Positions 26,589 to 34,999 of a stretch of DNA of 64,000 nucleotides are shown one piece after another. Position numbers and translations under genes: made by a program. This stretch comes from CAYOUV01 sp963790075. Lineage in GTDB: Bacteria > Chloroflexota > Anaerolineae > Anaerolineales > Villigracilaceae. The stretch's first letter is position 1. Each line of letters starts with the position of its first letter. The notes beneath the pieces were generated by a model. The model was not told the DNA's origin, made no database searches, and worked only from the letters and a program-made list of their open reading frames with translations. The stretch lies in NCBI GenBank assembly GCA_963790075.1, contig CAWBNG010000008.1:558001-622000 (forward strand), read 5' to 3'.

Positions 26589-27834
26589 TGAATTCGTTAC
26601 AGCGCAAAAACGAGGGGACGTGAGTGGAATCACTTCGGTTTGTTCCGCCCATCCGTATGTCTTGAAACAAACCCTGAAGGTTTTTGAACGGCCTTTGATC
26701 GAAGCGACTTGCAACCAGGTCAACCAATTCGGCGGCTACACAGGTATGACCCCGGCGGACTTCGTCCGTTATGTGCGCGGGATCGCGGAGGAGAACAATT
26801 TCTCATTTGAGAATATTATCCTGGGCGGGGATCATCTTGGGCCGTCGGTATGGCAGGCTGAATCCGCAGAAGTTGCCATGGGCAAAGCGGATGTGCTGAT
26901 CCGCGATTATGCTGAGGCAGGCTTTGTCAAATTTCACCTGGATTGCAGCATGCGCCTTGGAGATGATCCCCAAGGCACATTGGACATGAATGTCTCAGCA
27001 AGGCGGGCAGCCAGATTGGCAGGGGTAGCTGAGAGGATTGGTAATGAGAATTTGCGCTATGTGATCGGAACAGAGGTCCCCATCCCGGGTGGGAAAACGG
27101 AACACGAGAAAGGCGTTAGCGTGACAAAGGTTGAAGACGCAAGGCAGACCATCGAGGTTACGCGCGAGGCGTTTTACCGTGCGGGATTACATTCCGCCTG
27201 GGAACGGGTCATTGCGGTGGTCGTGCAACCGGGCGTGGAATTCGGGGACGATTTTGTGTTGCCCTATCAACCTGAAACCGCACGGGAGTTATCAAAGTTC
27301 ATCGAAAGCCAGCCGATTATCTACGAAGCGCATTCGACGGATTACCAGACGCGTCAAGCGCTAAAGGATTTAGTCAGAGACCATTTTGCCGTTCTCAAAG
27401 TTGGCCCCGCCCTGACCTTTGCTTTCCGCGAAGCTATTTTTGCCTTGGCAATGATAGAAAATGAACTGTTCCCTTCAGATGAAGGCTCAAACATCATTTC
27501 AGTGTTGGATGAAGTCATGGTAAACCAGCCAGAACAATGGGTCAAGTATTATCACGGGGATGAAAGTGAAAAAGCTCTCAAACGCAAATACAGCTTGAGT
27601 GACCGCATCCGTTATTACTGGACACATCCAAGGGTGCAACAAGCTTTTGAGAAAATGATGAGGAACCTCAATCAAAATCCTTTGCCTGTAATATTGTTAA
27701 AACAATATGCGCCAGATGGGTACACAATGATTACCAAAACAGGCCTACCTACGCCGGAGCAAATCTTGCTAACCAAAATCCAGGATGTTCTGGGGAGTTA
27801 TGCTCAGGCCTGTCACGAGCAATTGCCACTATGA
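26578..27834 (+). CDS. gatZ: D-tagatose-bisphosphate aldolase, non-catalytic subunit type (GatZ/KbaZ)
   Basis: 418 residues; the ATG overlaps the kinase end by 11 bases. Signature regions of GatZ/KbaZ/AgaZ are present: GITSVCSAHPYVLKQTL, ATCNQVNQFGGYTGMTP, ILGGDHLGPSVWQ, FVKFHLDCSMR, IGTEVPIPGG, VVVQPGVEFGD and IYEAHSTDYQT. In Escherichia coli this subunit supports the class II aldolase GatY/KbaY. No GatY/KbaY gene is in the window; instead a class I LacD-type aldolase is encoded upstream. Some members have been proposed to act as sugar-phosphate kinases or epimerases, so an independent activity is possible. Last gene of the locus. Confidence 0.9.
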   Translation: MFLDEFVTAQKRGDVSGITSVCSAHPYVLKQTLKVFERPLIEATCNQVNQFGGYTGMTPADFVRYVRGIAEENNFSFENIILGGDHLGPSVWQAESAEVAMGKADVLIRDYAEAGFVKFHLDCSMRLGDDPQGTLDMNVSARRAARLAGVAERIGNENLRYVIGTEVPIPGGKTEHEKGVSVTKVEDARQTIEVTREAFYRAGLHSAWERVIAVVVQPGVEFGDDFVLPYQPETARELSKFIESQPIIYEAHSTDYQTRQALKDLVRDHFAVLKVGPALTFAFREAIFALAMIENELFPSDEGSNIISVLDEVMVNQPEQWVKYYHGDESEKALKRKYSLSDRIRYYWTHPRVQQAFEKMMRNLNQNPLPVILLKQYAPDGYTMITKTGLPTPEQILLTKIQDVLGSYAQACHEQLPL

Positions 27835-27870
27835 GGCGGTTTGGGATGACATAATAAAATAACTTGTCAT

Positions 27871-28693
27871 TTAATTAACCCAAGTTGCGACCTGGAAAGA
27901 GTTGAAGGAAGCAGCTAAAACGAAGAGAGCGCCCTTGAGTTAAAAACCACGGGCAGTCACGGCATGAATGTGTTTCGGTAATAAGCGTTCGATCAAACTG
28001 CCTGTTGTTTTAATAACCTTGCGGCAGTAGGACAAGAGATTAGTCAACCAGGATGGCAAACTGCGGTGAGAGTTTTTCTCTCGTAAAGGCAGAAGGTTGA
28101 GGTTGGCTTCCAGCAGCATGTCTTCCAAAGCATAATCGTTGTAGACTTTATCGCCCGTGACCAGGGCATCTTTTGGCAAGTCGAACTGATACATTTTTAA
28201 GGCGCGGGTATCGCTCCACGAACCTGGCGTTAGAAAGAATTCCACCGGTTGACCACTACCGGTGACCATGAGATGGAGTTTCAGGCCATAAAAATAGCGC
28301 TTCTCGCTGGCTTGGTAGCCGCGCCAGTCTTCTCAGTGATAGCGTCGTGAACGCGGGATCCGATAGTTGTCACAGGCTGCCACTGGAAAGCTGTCGACAA
28401 CATAGAGGCTTTGTGCATTGAGTTCCTTCCAAAAAGACGCCAGCAGATTGAAAACGGTGAGAAACAACTCTGCAATGCGATGCTGACGACGGTTGAAACG
28501 GCTCTTTTCCAGCATGCTTGGAATATAGCCCTGCTCCTTCAAAAACACTCGGGTCATCTCCATGTTTCCACCGAAAAAGACGGCGGCCACGATGGAAGTC
28601 GTCATCACTTCAGCGTCGTTCATTTTACATTGAACATCTTTGTGATGATGAAGTCCTTTCAAGACATCGTCACACAGGCAAAATATGGCTACT
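27871..28693 (-). pseudogene. Decayed IS982-family transposase
   Basis: On the - strand one frame reads through most of an IS982 DDE transposase: FCLCDDVLKGL at the start, VVDSFPVA, EKRYFYGLKLHLMVTG, PVEFFLTPGSWSDTRAL, KVYNDYALED, LLPLREKNSHRSLP and TTGSLIERLLPKHIHAVTARGF. It is broken by an in-frame TGA at 28333-28335 and TAA at 27940-27942. Downstream of the second stop the frame continues LKGALFVLAA to a stop at 27871. No start codon is available at the 5' end, which runs into the operon terminator. Inactive. Confidence 0.88.
27875..27892 (-). repeat. Terminal inverted repeat of the IS982 remnant
   Basis: TTAACCCAAGTTGCGACC lies at the 3' side of the transposase remnant and overlaps its last codons. 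The matching repeat expected beyond the 5' end (near 28700) is missing, so that end of the element is deleted. Near-copies bound the small element at 12692-12840. Confidence 0.6.
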
Positions 28694-28696
28694 TTT

Positions 28697-28742
28697 AAAA
28701 AGATAACCGCCCGCGAGAGGCCAGCCCCGAGCGTGCGGTTAT
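28697..28742 (-). terminator. Rho-independent terminator of the eCIS operon
   Basis: Read on the - strand, AACCGC (28740-28735) pairs with GCGGTT (28710-28705) around a further partly paired G+C-rich stem, followed by ATCTTTTT. It lies 26 bases after the last eCIS gene and marks the end of that ~30 kb transcript. Confidence 0.75.
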
Positions 28743-28767
28743 AAACGGAAGGTGAGTGATGGTCAGC

Positions 28768-29454
28768 TCAGCTTTTCTTGCGGCTCGATTTTTGGGTGGT
28801 AGTTTTTGGTTTGGCGATCTTGATTGTGGGGGCCTGTTTCTCATCTTCCAGGCGGATGGTGAAATACTCGGAGCGGCCAGCCTGGTAGCGCAGGCTATCT
28901 TTGGATGAGTAGACCGTTTTGCCTTTGGCGTCATTGACCATCACATATAGTTCGGGCAAATTTTCGTTGGTTTCCTTGAAATCCCGTTCGTGATAGATGA
29001 CCGAGAAGTCCCCGAACTCATCCGTCTCGGTCTCGCCGAGCAGGTCGTCATACTTGCGGTCTTTGTCAAAGACGCGGACGGTCATGCCCTTGGCGGGATC
29101 GCCCTGGACGTCGAGGACAGTGCCGAAGACGATCCATTCATTCGGACGAGGGGTCGGCCAGCGTTTTGCGCGCGTTTGATCCTGATTAAGGCGGGTCTTC
29201 AATTTGTCGACTGACTTTGCCATGCTTTCGATGGCTATCACGTCGGGATGATCCTGGCCGAGTTGCTTGCCCATCGCCTTGGCAGTTTGGCTAAGACGTG
29301 CTGCACGGCGTGCCTGCAGCTGGGCAAAGGTATCCAGGGTAGGTGCAGCCTGATCGGCGCTGCGCTTGAGCATTTTGTTCATCGCCTCTTGGGCTTGAGC
29401 CGGATCGACCTGGGAGCCGGGTGCTCCACCGACGAATTGCTCTTTTTCATTCAT
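28768..29454 (-). CDS. eCIS operon protein with transthyretin-like domain
   Basis: 228 residues, GGAGG 7 bases before the ATG. The N-terminal third (about 1-95) is helical and charged. Residues about 105-210 look like a transthyretin/carboxypeptidase-regulatory beta domain: VFGTVLDVQGDPAKGMTVRVF, then DLLGETETDEFGDFSV, ELYVMVNDAKGKTVYSS, and YFTIRL. The tail is Lys/Thr-rich. Last gene of the operon, after the fibre gene. Such domains bind proteins or sugars; it might cap or decorate the fibre, or be a cargo. Function not known. Confidence 0.7.
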   Translation of the reverse strand: MNEKEQFVGGAPGSQVDPAQAQEAMNKMLKRSADQAAPTLDTFAQLQARRAARLSQTAKAMGKQLGQDHPDVIAIESMAKSVDKLKTRLNQDQTRAKRWPTPRPNEWIVFGTVLDVQGDPAKGMTVRVFDKDRKYDDLLGETETDEFGDFSVIYHERDFKETNENLPELYVMVNDAKGKTVYSSKDSLRYQAGRSEYFTIRLEDEKQAPTIKIAKPKTTTQKSSRKKS

Positions 29455-29503
29455 AAGGGCCTCCAGATATTAAGGTATCCTATTCTGACGGATAAATCAA
29501 GCG

Positions 29504-32500
29504 TTAGAACAGGCTCAAGTTGTTGGTTTCCAGGTTCTTGCTAGCGCTGGTCGCATACAGGTGGGTGGCTTCATTGCCAGTGGTCAGGTTCATGGCGATC
29601 GCCGCTGAAGCGTACGAGTAGTAATTCGAATACAGGTGTTCCGTCAGACCGTTGCCGTTGCCCCGGATCGTGAACGCCAAGGCACTGACCTGGATGAATT
29701 TCAAGAAGTAAGCCAGCAGATCTGTCGGAGGCAAATCCTTCTGAGTATATTTTCGAATCCCTTCCAGCATGTAGGGCGGGACCGTGGCCTGGAATTGATT
29801 ATTGCTTACAGATACGTCGTCCAGCGAGATGATCAGGGTGGAGAAGAAGGCTTGATTCCAGGCGCGCTGGAACCACTGGTTGTCGAATTCACCCAGGCTT
29901 TCGACGGTTTCCTGCTGGTCGCTGTTGAAGGTCACCTGGTTGTCCTGGAACATAACCCGCCCATCGGGATAGGCTATTACTTGCCGGGACGCCTGGCCCA
30001 GGTCTTCCATATGCAAGGCGGAATTCTGGCTGCCCAGCATTTGCAGCGTCACGGCGAAATCTTGCAGCCAGACCGGCAAGCCCAGGTCGAGAATGGCGAC
30101 ACAGGCGCCTTTCTCGCCGAACTTGAGCGGAGTTACTGGTTGCTTAAGGCGTTCACGCGTTGCAAGGCTGTTGCTGTCGACGACGATACTGCCGATGGCA
30201 GTCACCGAGAGCGCCTGCCCGGCAGGACAGATGACCTGGTTGCCGTGCACGCGTAGGGCAGGATAACCCGGGCTGGTTGCCTGGTTTTCTTTGACAGAAG
30301 TGATGCCAAGCAGGTCGCCGAAGACGTACTGTGCGGCAATTCCGGCCTGGTAGGAGTCGGGTTCCTGCTGCGCCTCGCTGGTCCCGTTTTCGATCACCAC
30401 GTTGCCTGAGATGTCGATGTCGCTGCCGTCGAGCACAAAAATGCCGCAGGCAGCCTGGCGTCCCAGCCCGTTTTCAGCGATCAGGTTGTCAACGATCCGG
30501 GCGCTGAACAGGCCAAGAGCTGCAATCCCGCCACCGACGCGCGTGCGTTCGCTTAAGATGACATCCGGAACCTTGCAGCAACTGATGATCTGGTTATCGC
30601 TGATCGTCAACAATTCCACGTCGCCCAGCTTGCTGGCGTTGTCGAGGGTGGTTTCGGTGACGATGCCGCTGCCGGTCATCTTGCCGATCAGATTCCTCGA
30701 AATTTCCACAATTTGCATTGCCGCAGCAGACTGGCGCGATCTACTAACCCTGGCTGTATCCGCGTTAGCCTCCACCTTCTTTTTAGCATCAAGTTCTTTT
30801 TCGACTGCTTCACCCCTGGCGGTGTACATCCTGGCATAATCTTCACCAGTCTTATCGCCACCGCCGAGTTGGATACCGGGTCCCATCCCGTTCAAGATCA
30901 GGTTGTCTTCGATCCTGACTACAAACGAGGGCGGGATGACCTGCACGCCGCCGCCTATGATGTGGTTGCGCAGCACGTCGAGCATTTCGCCATCAGCCAG
31001 GATAGCGGGCAGTCCGAGCAGGTGGTTGTCGCGCAGCGTGATCTGCCGGCCCCGGTCGACGAGGATGGCCGGCCCAAGCGGTTTGCCTGATTTTTCGAGT
31101 AATGCTTTGGTTTGGGTATCGCTGTTGATCACGGTGCAGTTCGCCACGGTCACAGAGATCGAGTCGCCGAATATGAGCGCTCCGTCGGGAGCGGCGGCCT
31201 CAAGGCGTAGCCCCTCGAGCCGGATCTCCTGTCCATTGACGAATTTCAACAAGGGTTTGCCGGCTGCGGCAGTCATGTAACACTGCATCCCGCAGCCGCC
31301 GATGGTCAGGTTTTGTGCGTCCTGGACGGTGACCGTGTCATTCACAGCCAGCTGTCCTGGCAGGACGCAAATCGTCCACCACTTGGCATCAGCGGGGCGA
31401 GCGTCCACTGCGGATTGCAGGTCGGCATAATCGCCACCTTCGCCGACCGTGACCGAGCAACAGTTGTCACCACCGACCGGCAGTTCGGTCAGGGGCGGGA
31501 ACTTCTTGCGGCAGTCTTCAGCGCTCAGGATCAGTTCGCCGCTGGCGTCCTCTTCAGCTGTCAGCACGGCCAGCTTGCAGTAGTGGTGCATGATACCAAA
31601 CGGCAGCAACGCAGCCGGGTCGCTGCCGTCCTGCTCCCATTCGATGTCGCCGTACTGACCGGGGACGGTGCGGGCCGGGATCAGCCAGTAATCGCCGGTG
31701 CGCAGGCTGTCGATCTCGAATTTGATCTCGATCCCGCCTTCCAGCTTGAGATAGCCATCATTGTCGGCGGGGACGGTCACGGTCAATTCGCCGTCCGAAT
31801 CCCAGCGGCGGACTTTGGCATGCTCGTTCAAGTCGTAGCCAGTGACGGGGCCGGAAAGGGTCAGGATGTTGTCTGGGTCGATCTTGGTGATCTTGACCAG
31901 CGTGCCGGGCTCCCCGACCAGGTCGGTCGCGTCGTCCAGAACCTCGACCCAGTCGTTCTCGTGCAGGCCGAGCACATCGTCGCGGCCCAGGCTGGTGGTG
32001 CGCAGCTTGCTGTTCGAGCCATCTACTGCGAATTCGGCCACGGCCACCACCACCGAGCCGTTATCGCGCGACCACTTGAAGGTCGGGCCGCCTGCGGCGG
32101 TGCTGCCCTTGTGGATTTCCACCCGGTAAAGCTGGTTCTCGAGCCGTTTGTAGCCTGCACCAGGCGGGACCGGACAGGGGTCTTCGGGCAGGTCCTCGGG
32201 GTGGGTGCGGGCGCGCAGCCGGCCTTTGCTTGGGTCAGGCCAGGGCAGGGGCGTGTTGGCGCAGGTGATGTTTTCGCCCACTTTCCCGACCTGGTCGAGC
32301 ATGGCCTGCCAGATGACCTGGGTGCGCGTGGCCGTGTCGGGGCCACCCAAGGCCACCTCGCGAATGGCGGGATCTTCGAGTGCGGTGATGTGGCGCAGCC
32401 AGACATCCAGCCATAACAGGTAGATGCCGGGGGAATCGATCTGTACGCTGCCCTTGGGCAGCACGAACGGCTGCTGGCTGAAGGGCAATGTATGGTCATG

Positions 32501-32824
32501 CTCGACCAGGATGCCGTCCACGTAGGCCCGTCCCTGGGTCAGGAAGAAATCGCCAGCGGAAAGCGTGGCAAAACCTTGCGCTGTCAGCCAGGTTTGCTCT
32601 TCGGCCGAGAGGGTGCTGAAATCGGTCACCACGCCGAAGCCGGCGTCGTGGATCGGGACGCCGCACTCGCCGATGACGTCGATCGTCTCGGTCTCGATAC
32701 GGTGCAGCAGAATATCAATATTCTCGTTCCAATCGGCGTCGAGTTGGACGCGCCCCTGCTGCATGCGCACGCCGCTGAAGTGCTTGCGCGGGTCGAAAGT
32801 ATCTCGGGTGAAGTCGCCTTTCAT
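29504..32824 (-). CDS. Large beta-helix tail-fibre/baseplate protein (DUF6519-like)
   Basis: 1106 residues with a strong GGAGG box 5 bases before the ATG. The N-terminus (about 1-420, starting MKGDFTRDTFDPRKHFSGVRMQ, quoted here as two parts: MKGDFTRDTFDP and RKHFSGVRMQ) matches the DUF6519 region found in phage-tail-like clusters. Residues about 440-1000 are a right-handed beta-helix with repeated LRDNHLLG, IEDNLIL, ISDNQIIS, IVDNLIAENG and VVDSNSLA strands. It probably forms the host-contacting fibre or a baseplate spike arm, the role of Pvc13/Afp13-like proteins, though sequence family differs. Near the end of the structural set, 49 bases before the last gene. Confidence 0.75.
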   Translation of the reverse strand: MKGDFTRDTFDPRKHFSGVRMQQGRVQLDADWNENIDILLHRIETETIDVIGECGVPIHDAGFGVVTDFSTLSAEEQTWLTAQGFATLSAGDFFLTQGRAYVDGILVEHDHTLPFSQQPFVLPKGSVQIDSPGIYLLWLDVWLRHITALEDPAIREVALGGPDTATRTQVIWQAMLDQVGKVGENITCANTPLPWPDPSKGRLRARTHPEDLPEDPCPVPPGAGYKRLENQLYRVEIHKGSTAAGGPTFKWSRDNGSVVVAVAEFAVDGSNSKLRTTSLGRDDVLGLHENDWVEVLDDATDLVGEPGTLVKITKIDPDNILTLSGPVTGYDLNEHAKVRRWDSDGELTVTVPADNDGYLKLEGGIEIKFEIDSLRTGDYWLIPARTVPGQYGDIEWEQDGSDPAALLPFGIMHHYCKLAVLTAEEDASGELILSAEDCRKKFPPLTELPVGGDNCCSVTVGEGGDYADLQSAVDARPADAKWWTICVLPGQLAVNDTVTVQDAQNLTIGGCGMQCYMTAAAGKPLLKFVNGQEIRLEGLRLEAAAPDGALIFGDSISVTVANCTVINSDTQTKALLEKSGKPLGPAILVDRGRQITLRDNHLLGLPAILADGEMLDVLRNHIIGGGVQVIPPSFVVRIEDNLILNGMGPGIQLGGGDKTGEDYARMYTARGEAVEKELDAKKKVEANADTARVSRSRQSAAAMQIVEISRNLIGKMTGSGIVTETTLDNASKLGDVELLTISDNQIISCCKVPDVILSERTRVGGGIAALGLFSARIVDNLIAENGLGRQAACGIFVLDGSDIDISGNVVIENGTSEAQQEPDSYQAGIAAQYVFGDLLGITSVKENQATSPGYPALRVHGNQVICPAGQALSVTAIGSIVVDSNSLATRERLKQPVTPLKFGEKGACVAILDLGLPVWLQDFAVTLQMLGSQNSALHMEDLGQASRQVIAYPDGRVMFQDNQVTFNSDQQETVESLGEFDNQWFQRAWNQAFFSTLIISLDDVSVSNNQFQATVPPYMLEGIRKYTQKDLPPTDLLAYFLKFIQVSALAFTIRGNGNGLTEHLYSNYYSYASAAIAMNLTTGNEATHLYATSASKNLETNNLSLF

Positions 32825-32860
32825 GGTTACCTCCTAATAATGCCTTACTGGTTGGAGTTC

Positions 32861-34999
32861 TCAGGTCACAAAGAAAATGCCGGCTTCGAGACCGAAGCGC
32901 AGGTACTCGTCCAGCGCGATTTGCAGGTTGGCCACACGCTGGGGCTGCTGCAGCAGGCTGAAGACGCCCATCTCCGAGCCATCCTCTGCGCCGGTCTTGA
33001 TCTCGTCTGCGCAAGGGTTGGAAAGCTGGGCAAAGGCTGCCTGGCTGTAGCGCAGACTGGTGAATTGCGGGCGCACGCGCATGACGATCTGCTGCACCTC
33101 GGCTGGGGTAATCTTCAGCGGGTCGAGCTGTTTCTCGCGCTCGGCAATGGCCAGGTCGGGCTGGCAGCGATAGCGGCGCGGGGTCTGCGAACCGGGATGG
33201 ATGTAGCTGAAGCGCACACAGCCCTCCTGGCGCCGGTCCGCTTTCACGGGGTGGGCGAAGATCACCTCCGAGGCCAGCTCGATCTGCTTGACGTGGACTT
33301 TGCCGAAGACGGTGACCCTCTCCAGTGTCGTGACCGGACCGGGGCTTGCGCCGCTCGCATTGGCTGCGATCGCCGCCCGGTCTGGTTCGTCCGCATCCTT
33401 GGCGAGGGGCGCGTCCACAATGCTGTCACGGATGACCAGTTCCTGGCAGTCCTGCGGCAGTTGGAGCGGACCAAGGATGCAGCGCGTGATCGAAATGGCT
33501 GTATCGACCACGTCCGTGCCGCTGACGACCAGGCTGGCCTGTGCCGGGCTGGCTGGGTAGCCGTCCTCGTCCAGGGCCAGCCCCGGCACCAGCGTGCAGT
33601 CGCTCAAGGTCAGGTTGAGTTTTCCCTTGACCTCCAGGCTGCCCTCGATCAGCAATCCGCTCAGGGTGAAGGCGGCTGCTTCCTCGGGGGTGGTTGCAGC
33701 CGAGTTGACCTTCAGCGGTCCAGCTTTAACCAGCGTGGGGCGCTCCTCGTTTTCGCAGTCGATCACCAGCATGCCGTTCTTGGGCAGGTTGACGGTTATG
33801 TCAGCCTCGTACGTGGCGCTGTCGTAGATACGGATCACGGCGGGCGGTTTGCCGGCTGTGCCCCAGGCCGAGAGCGCCGCGCCCAGCGTGGCGTGGGTTT
33901 TACCCGCGCCGACATCGAACTCCTGCACCGGCAGTTTGACTTCGGTCATGCGATCGCGCCGGTCGTACGGGCCGCCGCCGATGTCGGCGCTGAAGCCGTA
34001 GTTATACGAGACGACCAGGTCCTGGGTCGGCTTTTCACCGCTTGCGAAGGTGATGCGTCCAAGTGAGACGTCCACCGCCACCTTGCCGGGCGGGGGCTGC
34101 GCCCAGGCGGACAGGTTCTTGCAAAGCACGTCCTTGGGCGGGACGGGCGTGCCGTCCTTGACAATCTGCAGGCTGCGCTGCGAGCCGTAGTAGCGGCTGT
34201 TTTCCGGTGGATTGGCAAGACCCCCATACAGATCCTGGTAGGCTTTCAAGTCGTGGTAAAAATCCAGCGGGCGGATCGGCCCCGGCACGGATTGTTCACC
34301 CAGACCCCCGGAGGGGGATGACAGGGGGGACAGCGCGTTGAAGAGCGGCGCCGGGTTGCCAAGCGGGCTGAAGTGGTAGCCGTAGTCGTGCGGGGCTGCC
34401 GCCTGGCGTGCGACGACGTTCAAGAGCGGGTAGTTCTGCAGCCGCCACAGGAAGATACCGATATTGCGGATGTTGTGCTTGCCGCGCCGGTTGTAGATGT
34501 GGCGTACGTCCGCGGTGTGGGGCAGGCCCTCGAACGGCCCATCGAGCAGGTTCAATTGGTTTGTGTCGCGCAGATCGGGGCTGGCATTGAACAGGCGCAG
34601 GTGGTTGAGATATTGGGTCGTCTGGAGCAGTTCAAAGAACTCGACCACGTGCGCCGGCCAGCCAGTCACGTCCTTGGCCAGGATGGCCAGCACGTAAGCC
34701 GTGCCCTTGCGGCGGCGGTAAAAGAGCGTGTTGCCAACGTAGGCGCGCTGGCTGAAAGCGCTGGTCTGGATGGTGTTCAGGCCGCGTACCCCCAGCAGGT
34801 CGCCGATATAGGGCACGACCCACTCGTCGCTGCTCTCGATGAACCAGTTTTCGTACAGGCCGGTGATGTCGGCTTCCACATTGGAAAGCTCGCCATTGAT
34901 GATTGACAGCAGTGCGCGCAAGGGTTCGCCCTGCTCGGCGTCGCGCAGGCGGTAGATGACCGGCAGCAGGTTGTAGAGCCGGTCGGATTCGGTGCTCAT
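32861..34999 (-). CDS. gpI-like baseplate/tail protein with beta-helix extension
   Basis: 712 residues; the ATG overlaps the upstream stop (ATGA). The first ~220 residues match phage tail protein I: SDRLYNLLPVIYRLRDAEQGEPLRALL, then LYENWFIESSDEWVVPYIGDLLG and AYVGNTLFYRRRKGTAYVLAILAKDVTGW (key parts only). The rest has beta-strand-rich repeats (ITVNLPKNGMLVIDC, FTLSGLLIEGSLEVKGKLNLTLSDC, ISITRCILGPL) that suggest a small beta-helix. It should link the wedge of the baseplate to the fibre encoded next. Confidence 0.8.
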   Translation of the reverse strand: MSTESDRLYNLLPVIYRLRDAEQGEPLRALLSIINGELSNVEADITGLYENWFIESSDEWVVPYIGDLLGVRGLNTIQTSAFSQRAYVGNTLFYRRRKGTAYVLAILAKDVTGWPAHVVEFFELLQTTQYLNHLRLFNASPDLRDTNQLNLLDGPFEGLPHTADVRHIYNRRGKHNIRNIGIFLWRLQNYPLLNVVARQAAAPHDYGYHFSPLGNPAPLFNALSPLSSPSGGLGEQSVPGPIRPLDFYHDLKAYQDLYGGLANPPENSRYYGSQRSLQIVKDGTPVPPKDVLCKNLSAWAQPPPGKVAVDVSLGRITFASGEKPTQDLVVSYNYGFSADIGGGPYDRRDRMTEVKLPVQEFDVGAGKTHATLGAALSAWGTAGKPPAVIRIYDSATYEADITVNLPKNGMLVIDCENEERPTLVKAGPLKVNSAATTPEEAAAFTLSGLLIEGSLEVKGKLNLTLSDCTLVPGLALDEDGYPASPAQASLVVSGTDVVDTAISITRCILGPLQLPQDCQELVIRDSIVDAPLAKDADEPDRAAIAANASGASPGPVTTLERVTVFGKVHVKQIELASEVIFAHPVKADRRQEGCVRFSYIHPGSQTPRRYRCQPDLAIAEREKQLDPLKITPAEVQQIVMRVRPQFTSLRYSQAAFAQLSNPCADEIKTGAEDGSEMGVFSLLQQPQRVANLQIALDEYLRFGLEAGIFFVT

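Noticed and set aside
27940..28335. Possible recoding of TGA in the IS982 transposase
   Set aside because: A second in-frame stop (TAA) and a missing 5' end show simple decay rather than recoding.
31313..34066. Long open frames on the + strand (367 and 524 codons) opposite the fibre and gpI-like genes
   Set aside because: They are mirror frames of G+C-rich genes with recognisable structural proteins on the other strand, and their translations show no domain pattern.
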